A stretch of 64,000 nucleotides of DNA from Vibrio pelagius (GTDB lineage Bacteria > Pseudomonadota > Gammaproteobacteria > Enterobacterales > Vibrionaceae), in assembly GCF_024347575.1 (NCBI RefSeq), contig NZ_AP025503.1:186001-250000 (forward strand), written 5' to 3'. Below, in pieces: positions 46,199-55,954 of the stretch. The position numbers were made by a program, and so were the translations under genes. The notes under the pieces were generated by a model. The model was not told where the DNA came from. It saw only the letters and a list, made by a program, of their open reading frames with translations, and did not search any database. The first letter of the stretch is position 1. Every line of letters begins with the position of its first letter.

Positions 46199-47197
46199 CT
46201 ATCGAGTTTTTAGCAGTTCATCAACATTGTTATTTTTTACTACAGTCCAAGGGATGTCGTATCGCTTTGAATCGCCGTTGTTCCAGTTTAAATCCCCACT
46301 ATATTGATTCCAAACCTCAGATTTTGGAGTGTACTCTTTACCAATGATATGACGTAGCGCCACATCAATTGAGCCTTGCATCTGGCCGTTAGCATCTTGA
46401 AGTATCGAAACCATCTTGCCTTCTTTGACAGAATGAAGAGCGTCAGTCACACCATCGATTCCTGCTATTGCGTATGATGAAATGTCACCGCCTGTACCTT
46501 CTACCGCTTCAATAGCACCCAATGCCATTTCATCATTCTGACCGATGATTCCATTAATTTTATTTCGGTACTTCATCATCCAGTTCTCCATTAGCGTCAT
46601 ACCTTCAGCCCTCGACCAGTTTGCAGTCTTGCGTTCGAGGATGTTTACCGCACCTTCTGGGCACTCAGCTATGGCTTTTTCGTTGCCTTGGCCGCGCTGG
46701 ATTTCACCTGAGCCACCTTTAGGACCTTCTAGAATAACAATATTACCTTTACAGCCAATTTGTTCCATTACGTATTTAGCTTCTAAATAACCACCTTGTA
46801 CATCATCTGATACAACCTCTGATGTCATCTGTTCGGTATTTAGACGAGCGTTAGTCACGACAACAGGAATACCAGCTTCATTAGCCATGTCTACGACATC
46901 TACGTTTGCGTCGTAGTCCATTGGGTTTATGATGATTGCGTCGTGTTGGGTTCTAATTGCTGTTTCTGCCTGGTTGTTTTGAACCAATGGGTCATAACGG
47001 CCATCGTACATCGTGATCTCTACATCACCTGATTCGACTAAGGGGTGCTTGTATGCCGCTTGCTCCATTAACTGGACGAACTCTGCTTTCATACCATACA
47101 TAAGAACGGCGATCTTGTAGTGGTCCTTTGCGAAGACTGGTGAAGATGACATAGCAAGCGTAGCGGTAACAAGACTACTAATAAGAACTTTTTTCAT
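46199..47197 (-). CDS. Sugar ABC transporter, periplasmic binding protein (RbsB-like)
   Basis: A 332-residue exported protein with a signal peptide (MKKVLISSLVTATLAMSSSPVFA) and the two-lobed periplasmic sugar-binding fold of the RbsB/XylF class (e.g. HDAIIINPMDYDANVDVVD and IIGQNDEMALGAIEAVEG). It binds a pentose or pentitol and hands it to the permease. The genes preceding it in the operon suggest D-xylulose-yielding sugars such as a pentitol or D-lyxose, but the ligand cannot be read from the sequence. It is the last gene of the operon, 62 bases after the permease. Confidence 0.88.
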   Translation of the reverse strand: MKKVLISSLVTATLAMSSSPVFAKDHYKIAVLMYGMKAEFVQLMEQAAYKHPLVESGDVEITMYDGRYDPLVQNNQAETAIRTQHDAIIINPMDYDANVDVVDMANEAGIPVVVTNARLNTEQMTSEVVSDDVQGGYLEAKYVMEQIGCKGNIVILEGPKGGSGEIQRGQGNEKAIAECPEGAVNILERKTANWSRAEGMTLMENWMMKYRNKINGIIGQNDEMALGAIEAVEGTGGDISSYAIAGIDGVTDALHSVKEGKMVSILQDANGQMQGSIDVALRHIIGKEYTPKSEVWNQYSGDLNWNNGDSKRYDIPWTVVKNNNVDELLKTR

Positions 47198-47259
47198 ATT
47201 ATTTCTTCCGTTTGAGTTGGAGTAGTTATTGGGGTGTTTACTGTTTTATTTTTGTAATA

Positions 47260-48294
47260 TTATCGAGATTGCTTTCTTGAAGGATCGAGCATCACAGCTG
47301 ATACAATCAAAATACCTTTGATAATTTGTTGATAATAGGACTGAACGCCTAATAGGTCTAAACCGTTGTTCATAACACCAATGATGAGAACGCCAAAAAG
47401 AGTTCCAGTCAGTGTGCCAATGCCACCAGCCATTGAAGTACCCCCAATGACGACGGCAGCGATAGCATCGAGCTCATAGGCAAAACCTGCATTAGTTTGA
47501 GCTGAACCGGTACGAGCGGTAAGTATGAGTCCAGCAAGAGCAGCAAGCACGCCACATAGTGTGTAAACCGCTATTTTTACCTTATCGACATCAATGCCGG
47601 ATGTTCTAGCTGACTTCTCGTTTCCTCCAACGGCAAACACATATCGACCAAATAGTGTTTTGTTTAGGAGCACCCACGCCACAACGAAAATGACGCCGAA
47701 GATGATAACTGGAGTAGGGATACCTAATACATAACTGTTGCCGATTACACGAAAGTCTCGCTCTAGAGAAGAAACGGGGTTGCCATCAGTGGTTAGCATT
47801 GTCATACCTCGAGCTGCAGATAACATGCCCATTGTTACGATGAATGCTTGTAGTTTGAATTTTGAAATAACGTAGCCGTTGACTAATCCACACAACGCAC
47901 CAATGGTGATCGCAATGATAAACGGCAGAAGAATTAGTGAATCAAAGTTGACTATTGCCATGGCATCTGATTTGGTGACAAACCTTGCAGCGACGATACC
48001 TGATAGTGCAAGTACAGATCCGACAGATAGGTCAACACCAGCGATAATAATGACAAACGTCATACCTATCGCCAGAATACCGTTGATAGAGACTTGGCGA
48101 AGAATTGATAGAAAGTTACCTTGAGTTAAAAAGTAATTGCTATCCCAAGTCCCCATTTTGACAAAATATTGGCCAAGTACGCTTACGGCGAGGCAAAGAA
48201 ATAAGAAAGCAAATATAATTCCATACTTGCTAATTATTTCCATGACTCTGCGAGGTGAATTAGACGCTGAACCTTTTTTGATAAGAATATCCAT
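47260..48294 (-). CDS. Sugar ABC transporter permease (RbsC-like)
   Basis: A 344-residue polytopic protein with about eight to ten membrane segments and the family-typical VIIIAGVDLSVGSVLALSG and GGNEKSARTSGIDVDKVK stretches, the latter containing the EAA-like coupling loop. It forms the channel for the sugar. The gene is 14 bases after the ATPase gene on the same strand. Confidence 0.9.
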   Translation of the reverse strand: MDILIKKGSASNSPRRVMEIISKYGIIFAFLFLCLAVSVLGQYFVKMGTWDSNYFLTQGNFLSILRQVSINGILAIGMTFVIIIAGVDLSVGSVLALSGIVAARFVTKSDAMAIVNFDSLILLPFIIAITIGALCGLVNGYVISKFKLQAFIVTMGMLSAARGMTMLTTDGNPVSSLERDFRVIGNSYVLGIPTPVIIFGVIFVVAWVLLNKTLFGRYVFAVGGNEKSARTSGIDVDKVKIAVYTLCGVLAALAGLILTARTGSAQTNAGFAYELDAIAAVVIGGTSMAGGIGTLTGTLFGVLIIGVMNNGLDLLGVQSYYQQIIKGILIVSAVMLDPSRKQSR

Positions 48295-48308
48295 TATTGA
48301 ACCTTATT

Positions 48309-49796
48309 TTATGACGCTAAGCTTAGTAATAGTTGCTGAGTGGCTTTTTCCTTTGGCACGATGTCGACGATTTCACCGTCTTTAAATACGATGACTCTGT
48401 CACTCATACCTATCACTTCAGGAAGTTCTGAAGACACCATGATGATCCCTTTACCTTCTAAAGCCTGCTCAGACATGTACTTGTAAATCTCTTTCTTTGC
48501 CCCAACGTCTATACCGCGAGTGGGCTCATCGAGCATTAGTACCGACGGGTTGGTCAATGACCACCGACCTAACACTACTTTTTGCTGGTTACCACCAGAA
48601 AGGTTTTGAACAAGCTGTTCTCTGTTCGGCGTTTTGATTTTGAACAGTTCAATCATGCTTGTGACATCTTTAGCTTCGGATGAATGATCCAAAAAGCAGT
48701 AGCTAGATTTGTTCTTTAAAGAAGATATTGAGATGTTATGAGCAACTGAGCCTGATAGAACTAAACCGGTATTTTTACGGTCTTCTGTTACGTAGGCTAA
48801 ACCTGCTGAAATTGAGTGTTTTGGAGAGGTGTTGTCAATCTTTTCTCCGTCCAAGTACACGTTACCTGAAGTTGGTACTTTGATGCCGAAAATAGCGTTG
48901 AGTACTTCAGAACGCCCTGAGCCAACCAAACCGTAGATGCCCAGGATTTCTCCCTTCTTGACCGAAAAATTTATATCGCGAAATTTTTCACAGTTGAAAT
49001 TGCGCACTTCAAGGAGATCTTCTTTTTCAGGGATATTGAACTTAGAAAACTCCTCATTTATTTGACCACCTATGATAAGTTCGACGATGTCTTCGCGAGT
49101 CACATCCTTCATTTTCCCATCGGCAATGTATGTGCCATCACGAAATACAGTGTACTGACTTGCAACTTCAAAGATTTCTGACAGACGATGTGAGACGTAA
49201 ACAATGCCTTTACCCTTGTTAGCAAGTGAGCGAATTACATTTAATAACTTCTTCGATTCCTCCTCACCGATTGCTGACGTTGGCTCATCCATGAATATGA
49301 TGTCAGCATTCGAATGGGATAATGCTTTTGCTATTTCTATGAGTTGCTGCTCAGCGACGCTTAGGTTGTAAACTAGCGTATTTGGGTTGATATCAAAATC
49401 TAACTCTTTCAAAAGTGCAGTGGCTTTTAAGGTCATCTTATTGAAGTCGACGAAACCAAATTTTTTCTTAGGCTCTTGGCCAAGATATATATTCTCTGCA
49501 ACAGTGAGGTTTGGTATCAAGCTAAGCTCTTGCTGAACGATAGTAATACCTGCATTCAGGGCATCTTTAGCGCTAGAGAAAGTCATTTCTTGACCTTTCA
49601 CGCTAATGGATCCTTCGTCAGGTTGAAGAAAGCCCATTACAACGTTCATAAAAGTACTTTTGCCTGCACCATTACCTCCACAAAGAGCATGAATCTCCCC
49701 CGCATGCAGATTGAAATTGATGTCTTTGAGCGCTTTAACTTCGCCAAATGACTTTTTTACCGACTTGACCGAAAGTAGTGGGGTGGCTGTGATCAT
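48309..49796 (-). CDS. Sugar ABC transporter ATPase with two nucleotide-binding domains (RbsA-like)
   Basis: A 495-residue protein: first domain Walker A GGNGAGKST, signature LSVAEQQLIEIAKAL and Walker B DIIFMDEPT; second domain with the usual degenerate GLVGSGRSEV in place of Walker A, signature LSGGNQQKV and VLMLDEPTRGIDVGAK. This duplicated layout is the mark of the CUT2/ribose-type importers. Overlaps the kinase gene's stop by one base. Confidence 0.93.
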   Translation of the reverse strand: MITATPLLSVKSVKKSFGEVKALKDINFNLHAGEIHALCGGNGAGKSTFMNVVMGFLQPDEGSISVKGQEMTFSSAKDALNAGITIVQQELSLIPNLTVAENIYLGQEPKKKFGFVDFNKMTLKATALLKELDFDINPNTLVYNLSVAEQQLIEIAKALSHSNADIIFMDEPTSAIGEEESKKLLNVIRSLANKGKGIVYVSHRLSEIFEVASQYTVFRDGTYIADGKMKDVTREDIVELIIGGQINEEFSKFNIPEKEDLLEVRNFNCEKFRDINFSVKKGEILGIYGLVGSGRSEVLNAIFGIKVPTSGNVYLDGEKIDNTSPKHSISAGLAYVTEDRKNTGLVLSGSVAHNISISSLKNKSSYCFLDHSSEAKDVTSMIELFKIKTPNREQLVQNLSGGNQQKVVLGRWSLTNPSVLMLDEPTRGIDVGAKKEIYKYMSEQALEGKGIIMVSSELPEVIGMSDRVIVFKDGEIVDIVPKEKATQQLLLSLAS

Positions 49797-51292
49797 TACT
49801 TAGAAACCTCCAATGTTGGAAATTGCTTATGAAGTTCTTTGAGATAGAGTTGATATACCTCTTCTGTTTTAATCACATTGTCTAAAGTTGGTGTTACCTT
49901 CGAGCTTTCATCGAGAGTGACAAAGCTTTCAACAACGTCATAATCAATTTTTCCAGATAATGCCCATATCGCTTGAATTGCTGCTCCTAGAGCTCCTGCC
50001 TCCACGTTGACAGGGCAGATTGCCTCAACATTCATTGTGTCGGCGATGATTTGACGCCAGTTAGCCGACTTAGAGCCCCCCCCAATAAGGCGTATTTCTT
50101 TAACATCTATCCCCGCATTGCGTAATAAGTCCATGCCATATCTAAGCCCAAACGTAGCCCCTTCAATGACTGAGCGAACAATGTTGTCGCTATTGAAATT
50201 AGCAATGTTTAGATTATGAATAGAAGCCCGAGCTCCTGGTAAGGCTGGAACTCGCTCGCCATTAAAAAATGGAAGAAACGAAACGCCTTCAGCACCAATC
50301 TCAGTACGAGCAAGGCTTTTGTTAAACTCACTTAGGTCCATGTTGAAAATACTTTGAACTTGAGTTGTCGCAGAAGTTACGTTCATCGTACAGATAAGCG
50401 GAAGCCAACCATTCGAACTAGAACAGAAGCTTGCAATGCTAGGGTGGTTTAGTTCTATGTGATTACTGGTGAACGTGAAAATCGTGCCTGAAGTACCGAG
50501 AGAAAGTGTGACTATCCCATCTTTTACATTACCGGTGCCGATTGCCGCCATCATATTGTCGCCACCACCTGTAGCAACAACGACATTGTGACGGAGTCCA
50601 AGCGCTCTCATCGCCTCCCCTTTAACAAAGCCAATAGACTCATGAGCTTCTTTAAGAGATGGTAATGATGAGATCAGCCGACCCGATGGATCGATAAGAT
50701 CACATACTTCTTCATTCCACTTTCGAGCCCTTATATCGAAGAGGCCAGTGCCTGATGCATCGCCATATTCCATGACACATTCACCAGTTAACCAGTAGTT
50801 AAGGTAATCATGTGGAAGTAAAATATGATGGACTTTTTGATAATTCTCAGGCTCGTGCTTTCTCATCCAGAGTATTTTGGAAGCGGTGTACCCAGTTTCA
50901 ACTCTCAGTCCAAGTTTTTCGATGGATGCCTGTTCACCTCCGAGCATTTCAAGAATCTCTTCATTCTCAGATGCGGTCTCAGTGTCGCACCACAACTTTA
51001 CGTTACGAATGGCATCGCCATTTGAATCGAGAGCCACTAACCCATGCTGTTGCCCTGAAATACCGATCGCATCGATTTGTTTGGGGTGGATTTTAGCCTC
51101 AAAACATGCGGCATAAAATGCCTCCGTTAATGCATTGATCCACCAGGAGGGATCTTGCTCTCGCTTTCCGTTTGTATCTGAAATCAACTCGTGGGAACGT
51201 GAGCATTCAGAAAGTACTTTGTGAGACAACGAGTCCACAATGACGACTTTTGTGCCTTGAGTCCCACAATCAACGCCCGCTATTAAGCTCAT
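49796..51292 (-). CDS. xylB: Xylulokinase (FGGY family)
   Basis: A 498-residue sugar kinase. GVDCGTQGTKVVIVD at the N-terminus is the phosphate-binding loop, GISGQQHGLVALD and LWCDTETASENE are XylB hallmarks, and GGGSKSANWRQIIADT is the C-terminal adenosine-binding motif. It phosphorylates D-xylulose to xylulose 5-phosphate for the pentose-phosphate pathway. It overlaps the ATPase start by one base and follows the dehydrogenase gene by four bases. Confidence 0.88.
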   Translation of the reverse strand: MSLIAGVDCGTQGTKVVIVDSLSHKVLSECSRSHELISDTNGKREQDPSWWINALTEAFYAACFEAKIHPKQIDAIGISGQQHGLVALDSNGDAIRNVKLWCDTETASENEEILEMLGGEQASIEKLGLRVETGYTASKILWMRKHEPENYQKVHHILLPHDYLNYWLTGECVMEYGDASGTGLFDIRARKWNEEVCDLIDPSGRLISSLPSLKEAHESIGFVKGEAMRALGLRHNVVVATGGGDNMMAAIGTGNVKDGIVTLSLGTSGTIFTFTSNHIELNHPSIASFCSSSNGWLPLICTMNVTSATTQVQSIFNMDLSEFNKSLARTEIGAEGVSFLPFFNGERVPALPGARASIHNLNIANFNSDNIVRSVIEGATFGLRYGMDLLRNAGIDVKEIRLIGGGSKSANWRQIIADTMNVEAICPVNVEAGALGAAIQAIWALSGKIDYDVVESFVTLDESSKVTPTLDNVIKTEEVYQLYLKELHKQFPTLEVSK

Positions 51293-51296
51293 TTAA

Positions 51297-52331
51297 TTAC
51301 TCCATATCAATGATGATTTTTACATCAGAAGGGTGAGCTTCTACCGCGCGCTGGTAAGCCTCAATAGAGTCGTCAAATTTGAATGTGCGACTGATAAGAG
51401 GCTTAACATTAATCTTCCCAGAAGAAATAAGGTTAATCGTTTTTGGGTACATGTTTGCGTAGCGGAAAATGGTTTTGAAGGTGATTTCTTTAACTTGTGC
51501 AGCCACAATGTCGAATTTAACGGGCTCGATAGGCATACCAACTAGAACCGCTGTTCCATTGGGTGCGATTACACTGCACATATTGGTGATCACTGATTCA
51601 ACACCGCAACACTCAAATAAAACATCGACACCAATACCATTTGTGATGGTATTAACAACGTCTTGAACGCTTTCTTTACTGCTGTTAACCGTGGTAATGC
51701 CTTCATAAGCCGAAATAATGTTAAGTTTTTCATCAACAACGTCAGCAACGATAACGTTAGAACACCCTCCAGCTAAGGCCGACAGCGCGCACATCACGCC
51801 AATGGTTCCTGCTCCATAAATTAAGGCAACATCACCTGGTTTGATCTCAGCTTTTGTTGCTGCCTGCATGCCGATAGCTAAAGGTTCAACCATTGCTGCT
51901 TCAGCGAAGCTCATGTGATCTGGAATTTTGAAGGTGAATGCGGCAGGGTGGACGGCATAATCAGAACAGCAACCATCATATGGAGGTGTAGCCCAAAACT
52001 TAACATTAGGGTCTAGGTTGTAAAACCCTCCCATTACTTCACGTGAAGAGGGGGAAGGTACGCCGGGTTCCATGCAAACGCGATCGCCAACTTTAAGGTG
52101 TTGAACATTCTCTCCAACCTCTGTGACAATACCAGATGCCTCATGACCTAAGACCATAGGCTTCTCTACTATAAAATGGCCAATCTTACCGTGTTGATAG
52201 TAGTGGACATCAGAACCACAAATTCCGACTGACTGGATTTTGATTTTCACGTCATCTTTACTTTCTAGTTGTGGTTCTTTAACTTCCGTCAAAGTTAGCT
52301 TGTTGGTTTCTTCTAGTACAAGAGCTCTCAT
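51297..52331 (-). CDS. Zinc-dependent polyol dehydrogenase (xylitol/sorbitol type)
   Basis: A 344-residue medium-chain dehydrogenase. Catalytic zinc ligands: Cys in GICGSDVHYYQHG and the His-Glu pair in GHEASG. The coenzyme motif is IYGAGTIGVMCAL. The four-cysteine structural zinc lobe is reduced, as in sorbitol/xylitol dehydrogenases. With a xylulokinase downstream, it probably oxidises a pentitol (xylitol or D-arabitol) to D-xylulose. First gene of the five-gene operon. Confidence 0.85.
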   Translation of the reverse strand: MRALVLEETNKLTLTEVKEPQLESKDDVKIKIQSVGICGSDVHYYQHGKIGHFIVEKPMVLGHEASGIVTEVGENVQHLKVGDRVCMEPGVPSPSSREVMGGFYNLDPNVKFWATPPYDGCCSDYAVHPAAFTFKIPDHMSFAEAAMVEPLAIGMQAATKAEIKPGDVALIYGAGTIGVMCALSALAGGCSNVIVADVVDEKLNIISAYEGITTVNSSKESVQDVVNTITNGIGVDVLFECCGVESVITNMCSVIAPNGTAVLVGMPIEPVKFDIVAAQVKEITFKTIFRYANMYPKTINLISSGKINVKPLISRTFKFDDSIEAYQRAVEAHPSDVKIIIDME

Positions 52332-52345
52332 TATGTCACCTCTAT

Positions 52346-52359
52346 TGTTATCGTTAACA
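52346..52359. promoter_or_regulatory. Candidate LacI-type operator
   Basis: TGTTATCGTTAACA is a near-perfect palindrome centred on CG, the arrangement usual for LacI-family sites, and lies 15 bases before the dehydrogenase start. A second palindrome, AACATT-aa-AATGTT (52486-52499), is in the same 278-base divergent gap. Which is bound is unknown. Confidence 0.5.
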
Positions 52360-52609
52360 TTGTGTGTGACGAAAATCTAACCTTTTGAGGTGTTTATTTA
52401 TACTTTACGGATCACAAAAATCATATGACGGATGAATTTTAAGCTTATATATGTGTCTTTTGTGTCTTTTTGTGATTCTCATAACATTAAAATGTTTCTT
52501 ATAACATTTTTGTTTGAGGGTTAACGCTGTTAGAATGCCTTATAGACTGGTGTCAGTGCCGGGCAATACCTTGGCGTTTACTTATCAAGCGAGTGCGTAG
52601 AAAGATAAA

Positions 52610-53620
52610 ATGAAAAAAATAACAATGGCAGATATTGCAAAAAGAGCGAATGTTACGGCAATTACAGTTAGCAGAGCACTTTCGACACCCGACAAGGTAA
52701 AGGCAGAAACAAGAGAAAAAATACAAAAACTGGCCAAAGAAATGGGATACATCCCGAATATGCTTGCCAAAGGCTTAAAGTCAGGCTCTAAATCCATAGG
52801 AGTGATTGTCCCTTCTATTCAAAACCCTTTTTTTGCAAAAGCTATTGAGCGGATCTCAAGGTACGCTGCTGAAAGAGGGTACAATTGTATTTTTTTCACT
52901 TCAGATGAGTCGAGCGATATAGAGGAGAGTTGTGTTAATACGTTAGTAAGTTATAACGTTGAGGGCATTATTATCAGTGTTATCTCTGAAGAAGAGAATT
53001 ATCAGCCAAGTTATTTTAAACATCTGAAACACATAGAAATACCGGTTGTCTTACTTGATAGATATGTTGAGCAACCACATGATTGCGGTGTCTACCTAGA
53101 CAATATTGACTCTGGGCACAAGTTGGCTAAAGAAATAATTAAAGACCAAAATAAAGAACTGTTGATTGTTGCCGGACCACCTCAATCGAAAGTATCAAAC
53201 GATCGCTTAGCTGGGATGAGTCGTGTATTTCAGCAATTGTGTTCACAAATGAAGGTCAGCATCATTCACGCGGATTTTAACAAAAGATTGGCGAGTGAAA
53301 ATGTGAAAATATTTCTTAATAACTCTAAGCCAGATGCCATCGTAGGGTTAAATAACCAAATCACGCTTGGGTGCTTAGAGGCGAGTTATTTAAGTGGGTA
53401 CAAACCCGGGGATGATATAAATTTTTATAGCATAGATAGAGTTGTGGGGGCGGAAAGTTTTGGCGTTTCAATACCATGTATTGAACATAATATTGATGAA
53501 TTAGCCATCCAGTCAGTCAGTCAGCTTATCAGAGTGATAGAAAGTAAGAGCAACTCGAACATAGGAGATATTGTGATTCGAGGGAAAGTCCTGTCAAAGC
53601 AACCCTATGATGAACTTTGA
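52610..53620 (+). CDS. LacI-family transcriptional regulator
   Basis: A 336-residue repressor-type protein. The N-terminal LacI HTH (TMADIAKRANVTAITVSRAL, followed by MGYIPNMLAKGLKSGSKSIG hinge) and a periplasmic-binding-protein-like effector domain are complete. It is divergent from the polyol operon and so most likely controls it; effector may be the pentitol or D-xylulose derivative. Confidence 0.93.
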   Translation: MKKITMADIAKRANVTAITVSRALSTPDKVKAETREKIQKLAKEMGYIPNMLAKGLKSGSKSIGVIVPSIQNPFFAKAIERISRYAAERGYNCIFFTSDESSDIEESCVNTLVSYNVEGIIISVISEEENYQPSYFKHLKHIEIPVVLLDRYVEQPHDCGVYLDNIDSGHKLAKEIIKDQNKELLIVAGPPQSKVSNDRLAGMSRVFQQLCSQMKVSIIHADFNKRLASENVKIFLNNSKPDAIVGLNNQITLGCLEASYLSGYKPGDDINFYSIDRVVGAESFGVSIPCIEHNIDELAIQSVSQLIRVIESKSNSNIGDIVIRGKVLSKQPYDEL

Positions 53621-53641
53621 GCCCTAAGAATTTGTTAATAA

Positions 53642-53662
53642 AGCCTCGTTTTATATGAGGCT
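53642..53662. terminator. Hairpin between the convergent LacI and lyxose isomerase genes
   Basis: AGCCTC (53642-53647) pairs with GAGGCT (53657-53662), with A/T-rich flank. A weak bidirectional terminator is the likely role. Confidence 0.5.
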
Positions 53663-53685
53663 GATTGCTCCAGACAAGGTGGCGA

Positions 53686-54216
53686 TCAAAATAATCGACT
53701 TTCTCTTCGTATGTTAGGGTTTGTAAAGATATCGGTTTCATCGTTTGAATTGGTTGAGAATTCGGAAAGCACAGCACCATCAGTGTGAGCTTTAAACCAA
53801 TGTTTCGAATCTGGAGAAAGCGTTAATTGATCGCCTTTCTCAAGTACTACTTCGTGAAAGACGCTAAAATTCTCAATGTCTTTTGGGAGTGAGGTCGTAG
53901 GTTTTTCAGTTGCTTGTCCTGAAATAAAGATGCTGACACGTCCAAATCGACAGCGAAAAGTTTCCTCTTTGCCTTCTACCTTACCAGCAGTCGGATGTAT
54001 GTGTTCTGGGCAGGTTTGATGGGGGAGCATGATCAACTCTTTTGCGCAACATCTCTCGGTATTTACGTAGGTGTGAATAACCAGTCCTTGCTCACGAAAT
54101 TTATCTAGCCCAAAGTCTGTTATCTCAAGTGAGGTAATCTCCTCCATTTTTAGAAAGAGGCCTGACTTTTCAATGATATTGTTAATATCGGTTGAAATGC
54201 TTTCTATGGAATCCAT
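53686..54216 (-). CDS. D-lyxose isomerase (cupin)
   Basis: A 176-residue cupin-fold protein. ELIMLPHQTCPEHIHP contains the two metal-binding His residues; GKVEGKEETFRCRFG supplies the Glu; and SPDSKHWFKAH the last His. This set is the signature of D-lyxose (D-mannose) isomerase (YdaE/EcSI type), which converts D-lyxose to D-xylulose. The product is the substrate of the xylulokinase in the adjacent operon, so D-lyxose is a probable growth substrate. The gene has its own promoter. Confidence 0.8.
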   Translation of the reverse strand: MDSIESISTDINNIIEKSGLFLKMEEITSLEITDFGLDKFREQGLVIHTYVNTERCCAKELIMLPHQTCPEHIHPTAGKVEGKEETFRCRFGRVSIFISGQATEKPTTSLPKDIENFSVFHEVVLEKGDQLTLSPDSKHWFKAHTDGAVLSEFSTNSNDETDIFTNPNIRRESRLF

Positions 54217-54448
54217 AATTTAACCCTGTCAATAGAGAACCATTCGCAAGCGAATGGAATTTCGATGAAAGTTGATAACTTAAGACTATATCTATTAACA
54301 TTCTAACGCGACAATAAATACTTTCTTTGTGTGACCTGACTTACAATGTTGAGTAATTAACTACGCACGTGGGGCATACTTTTCTAAGTCAGATCGAGAG
54401 CGGCTTCTTTATTATAGACTTACTTAAATTGATATCTCCCGCTGATAT

Positions 54449-54807
54449 AAATCAAGAAAGTGCCATCGAAGTCAGCAGATAATGTCATCAAAGCCACTAT
54501 AGAGCTACTCATGCTTTATAAGGAATATGTCCATACCGTCACGACAGATTGCGGGAGAGAGTTTGCAGGTCATGAAACCATCGCAAAGGCATTGGAGGCT
54601 GATGTGTAGTTTGCCCACTTTTATAGCTCTTGGGAGCGAGGAGCCAAAGAAAATGCTAGGCAATATGTGCAGAAAGGAACCGACTTAACAACGGTAACAG
54701 ACAGCGATATTGAATTCGTTGTATCACGGATAAATTATCGACCGAAAACGTGCTTAGACTTCAAGTAATCAGCGATTGTCTTTAAAGAAATGGCATTGGT
54801 GGCTTGA
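54449..54807 (+). pseudogene. IS30-family transposase relic
   Basis: A translated stretch reads KSADNVIKATIELLMLYKEY, then VTTDCGREFAGHE, then YSSWERGAKENARQYVQKGT and INYRPKTCLDFK. These are the DDE-domain landmarks of IS30 transposases (the usual D-N-G-x-E-F is D-C-G-R-E-F here). Stop codons (after EADV and after CLDFK) and the missing N-terminus show that it is dead. No matching terminal repeats are recognised. The rest of the gap 54217-55044 holds no other gene. Confidence 0.78.
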
Positions 54808-54980
54808 TATTGGAGAGTGTCGTACTTCGCAGTTGAATTCGGGACCAAACGAATGCATTAGGCGGGAAATATTGCGTATAAAGTAACCCTTAAATTGAAT
54901 GTTACTTTGATTCACTGTTTAACATGTTGTGTAATTCGGCCCCTTGTTACGTTTGCACTGCGTTAGGTTCTTGAATAAAT

Positions 54981-55011
54981 AAAAACTGCCCGTAGTAAAA
55001 AGGCAGTTTTT
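54981..55011. terminator. Terminator after the DeoR-family gene
   Basis: AAAAACTGCC (54981-54990) pairs with GGCAGTTTTT (55002-55011) in a perfect 10-bp stem. On the minus strand it follows the stop of the deo regulator. Confidence 0.88.
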
Positions 55012-55044
55012 ATAAAACAAGCTATCGAGCTTAATAACTAAGCA

Positions 55045-55911
55045 TTATGTGTTTGATAGTGGCGTTAACACCTGTAAGCGGGCTTCGTTACAGGCTGTTT
55101 CTAGTTTGTGCGGTAAAGCGTCATCAGAAATTAGATAATGGAAGTCAAGCAAACCACCGATCTTGTATGTTGCCGCTTGATTGATGGTCTTTTTCTCTAC
55201 GATTAGATATCTTTTCATGCTTCTTTCCATAACTAAGTTGGCGATGTTCGACACTAACCTGTCTGAAGCTGTCACACCAAACTTGTCGTGTACGCCGGCA
55301 GATGAAATAAATATCTTTTGAAAGACCATTGAAGTTATTACGTCATTAGATGTTGAAATGAAAGTATCGTGCAACGCATTGTAATCACCACCTTGTAAGA
55401 TCGCTTTACAGTTAGGTTTGTTCTTAAGAGCAATGAAAACATTCATTGAAGCAGTAACGCCTGTGAATTTAACGTGATCAGGTATTGATCCTATTATATC
55501 CGCATTGAGCACACCGTTATCAAAATAAACGACGTCATTCATTTCAACAAAATCTGAGACGACAGTCGATATGTAGTTGTTAACCTTAGTTGGATGGTAA
55601 ATGTTAGTAGGGCTGACTTTACTTTTTGAAGAGGGGGGACTTGACGCTGTAGGTAAAGTTGAAGGTAATAGCTCTTCACTGCTCGGTTCTTGATCTTCCC
55701 ATGTATCGTCGTGGACGATCGGACTACCACGGCGGATATACCCACCGTAGTATTCTAGAGGAAATGAATGTGCAGCATTGGAGCTTAAATCTCGACGAAC
55801 GGTCATTTCTGACACTTCTAAAAGACGAGCGACTTCTTTCAAATGAATTTTGTCGCTGTGTTTTAGGCATGCTTCAATCCGTCTAAGCCTTTCTAACCGC
55901 TTTGTAACCAT
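55045..55911 (-). CDS. DeoR-family regulator of deoxyribose genes
   Basis: A protein of about 288 residues from the Met at 55911 (preceded by ggaa); earlier in-frame ATG codons at 55965 and 56013 overlap deoC and are less likely. N-terminal HTH_DeoR with LKEVARLLEVSEMTVRRDLS, then a DeoR sugar-phosphate sensor domain including YFDNGV and FISSAGVHD. The effector is likely deoxyribose 5-phosphate. It lies downstream of deoC in one transcription unit and its probable operators are the two palindromes in the deoC-deoK gap. It corresponds in role to DeoQ/DeoR. Confidence 0.85.
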   Translation of the reverse strand: MVTKRLERLRRIEACLKHSDKIHLKEVARLLEVSEMTVRRDLSSNAAHSFPLEYYGGYIRRGSPIVHDDTWEDQEPSSEELLPSTLPTASSPPSSKSKVSPTNIYHPTKVNNYISTVVSDFVEMNDVVYFDNGVLNADIIGSIPDHVKFTGVTASMNVFIALKNKPNCKAILQGGDYNALHDTFISTSNDVITSMVFQKIFISSAGVHDKFGVTASDRLVSNIANLVMERSMKRYLIVEKKTINQAATYKIGGLLDFHYLISDDALPHKLETACNEARLQVLTPLSNT

Positions 55912-55954
55912 GTTTTTCCATTTCCGATTTTTCACTGTCGAATGATTCTTGCTC

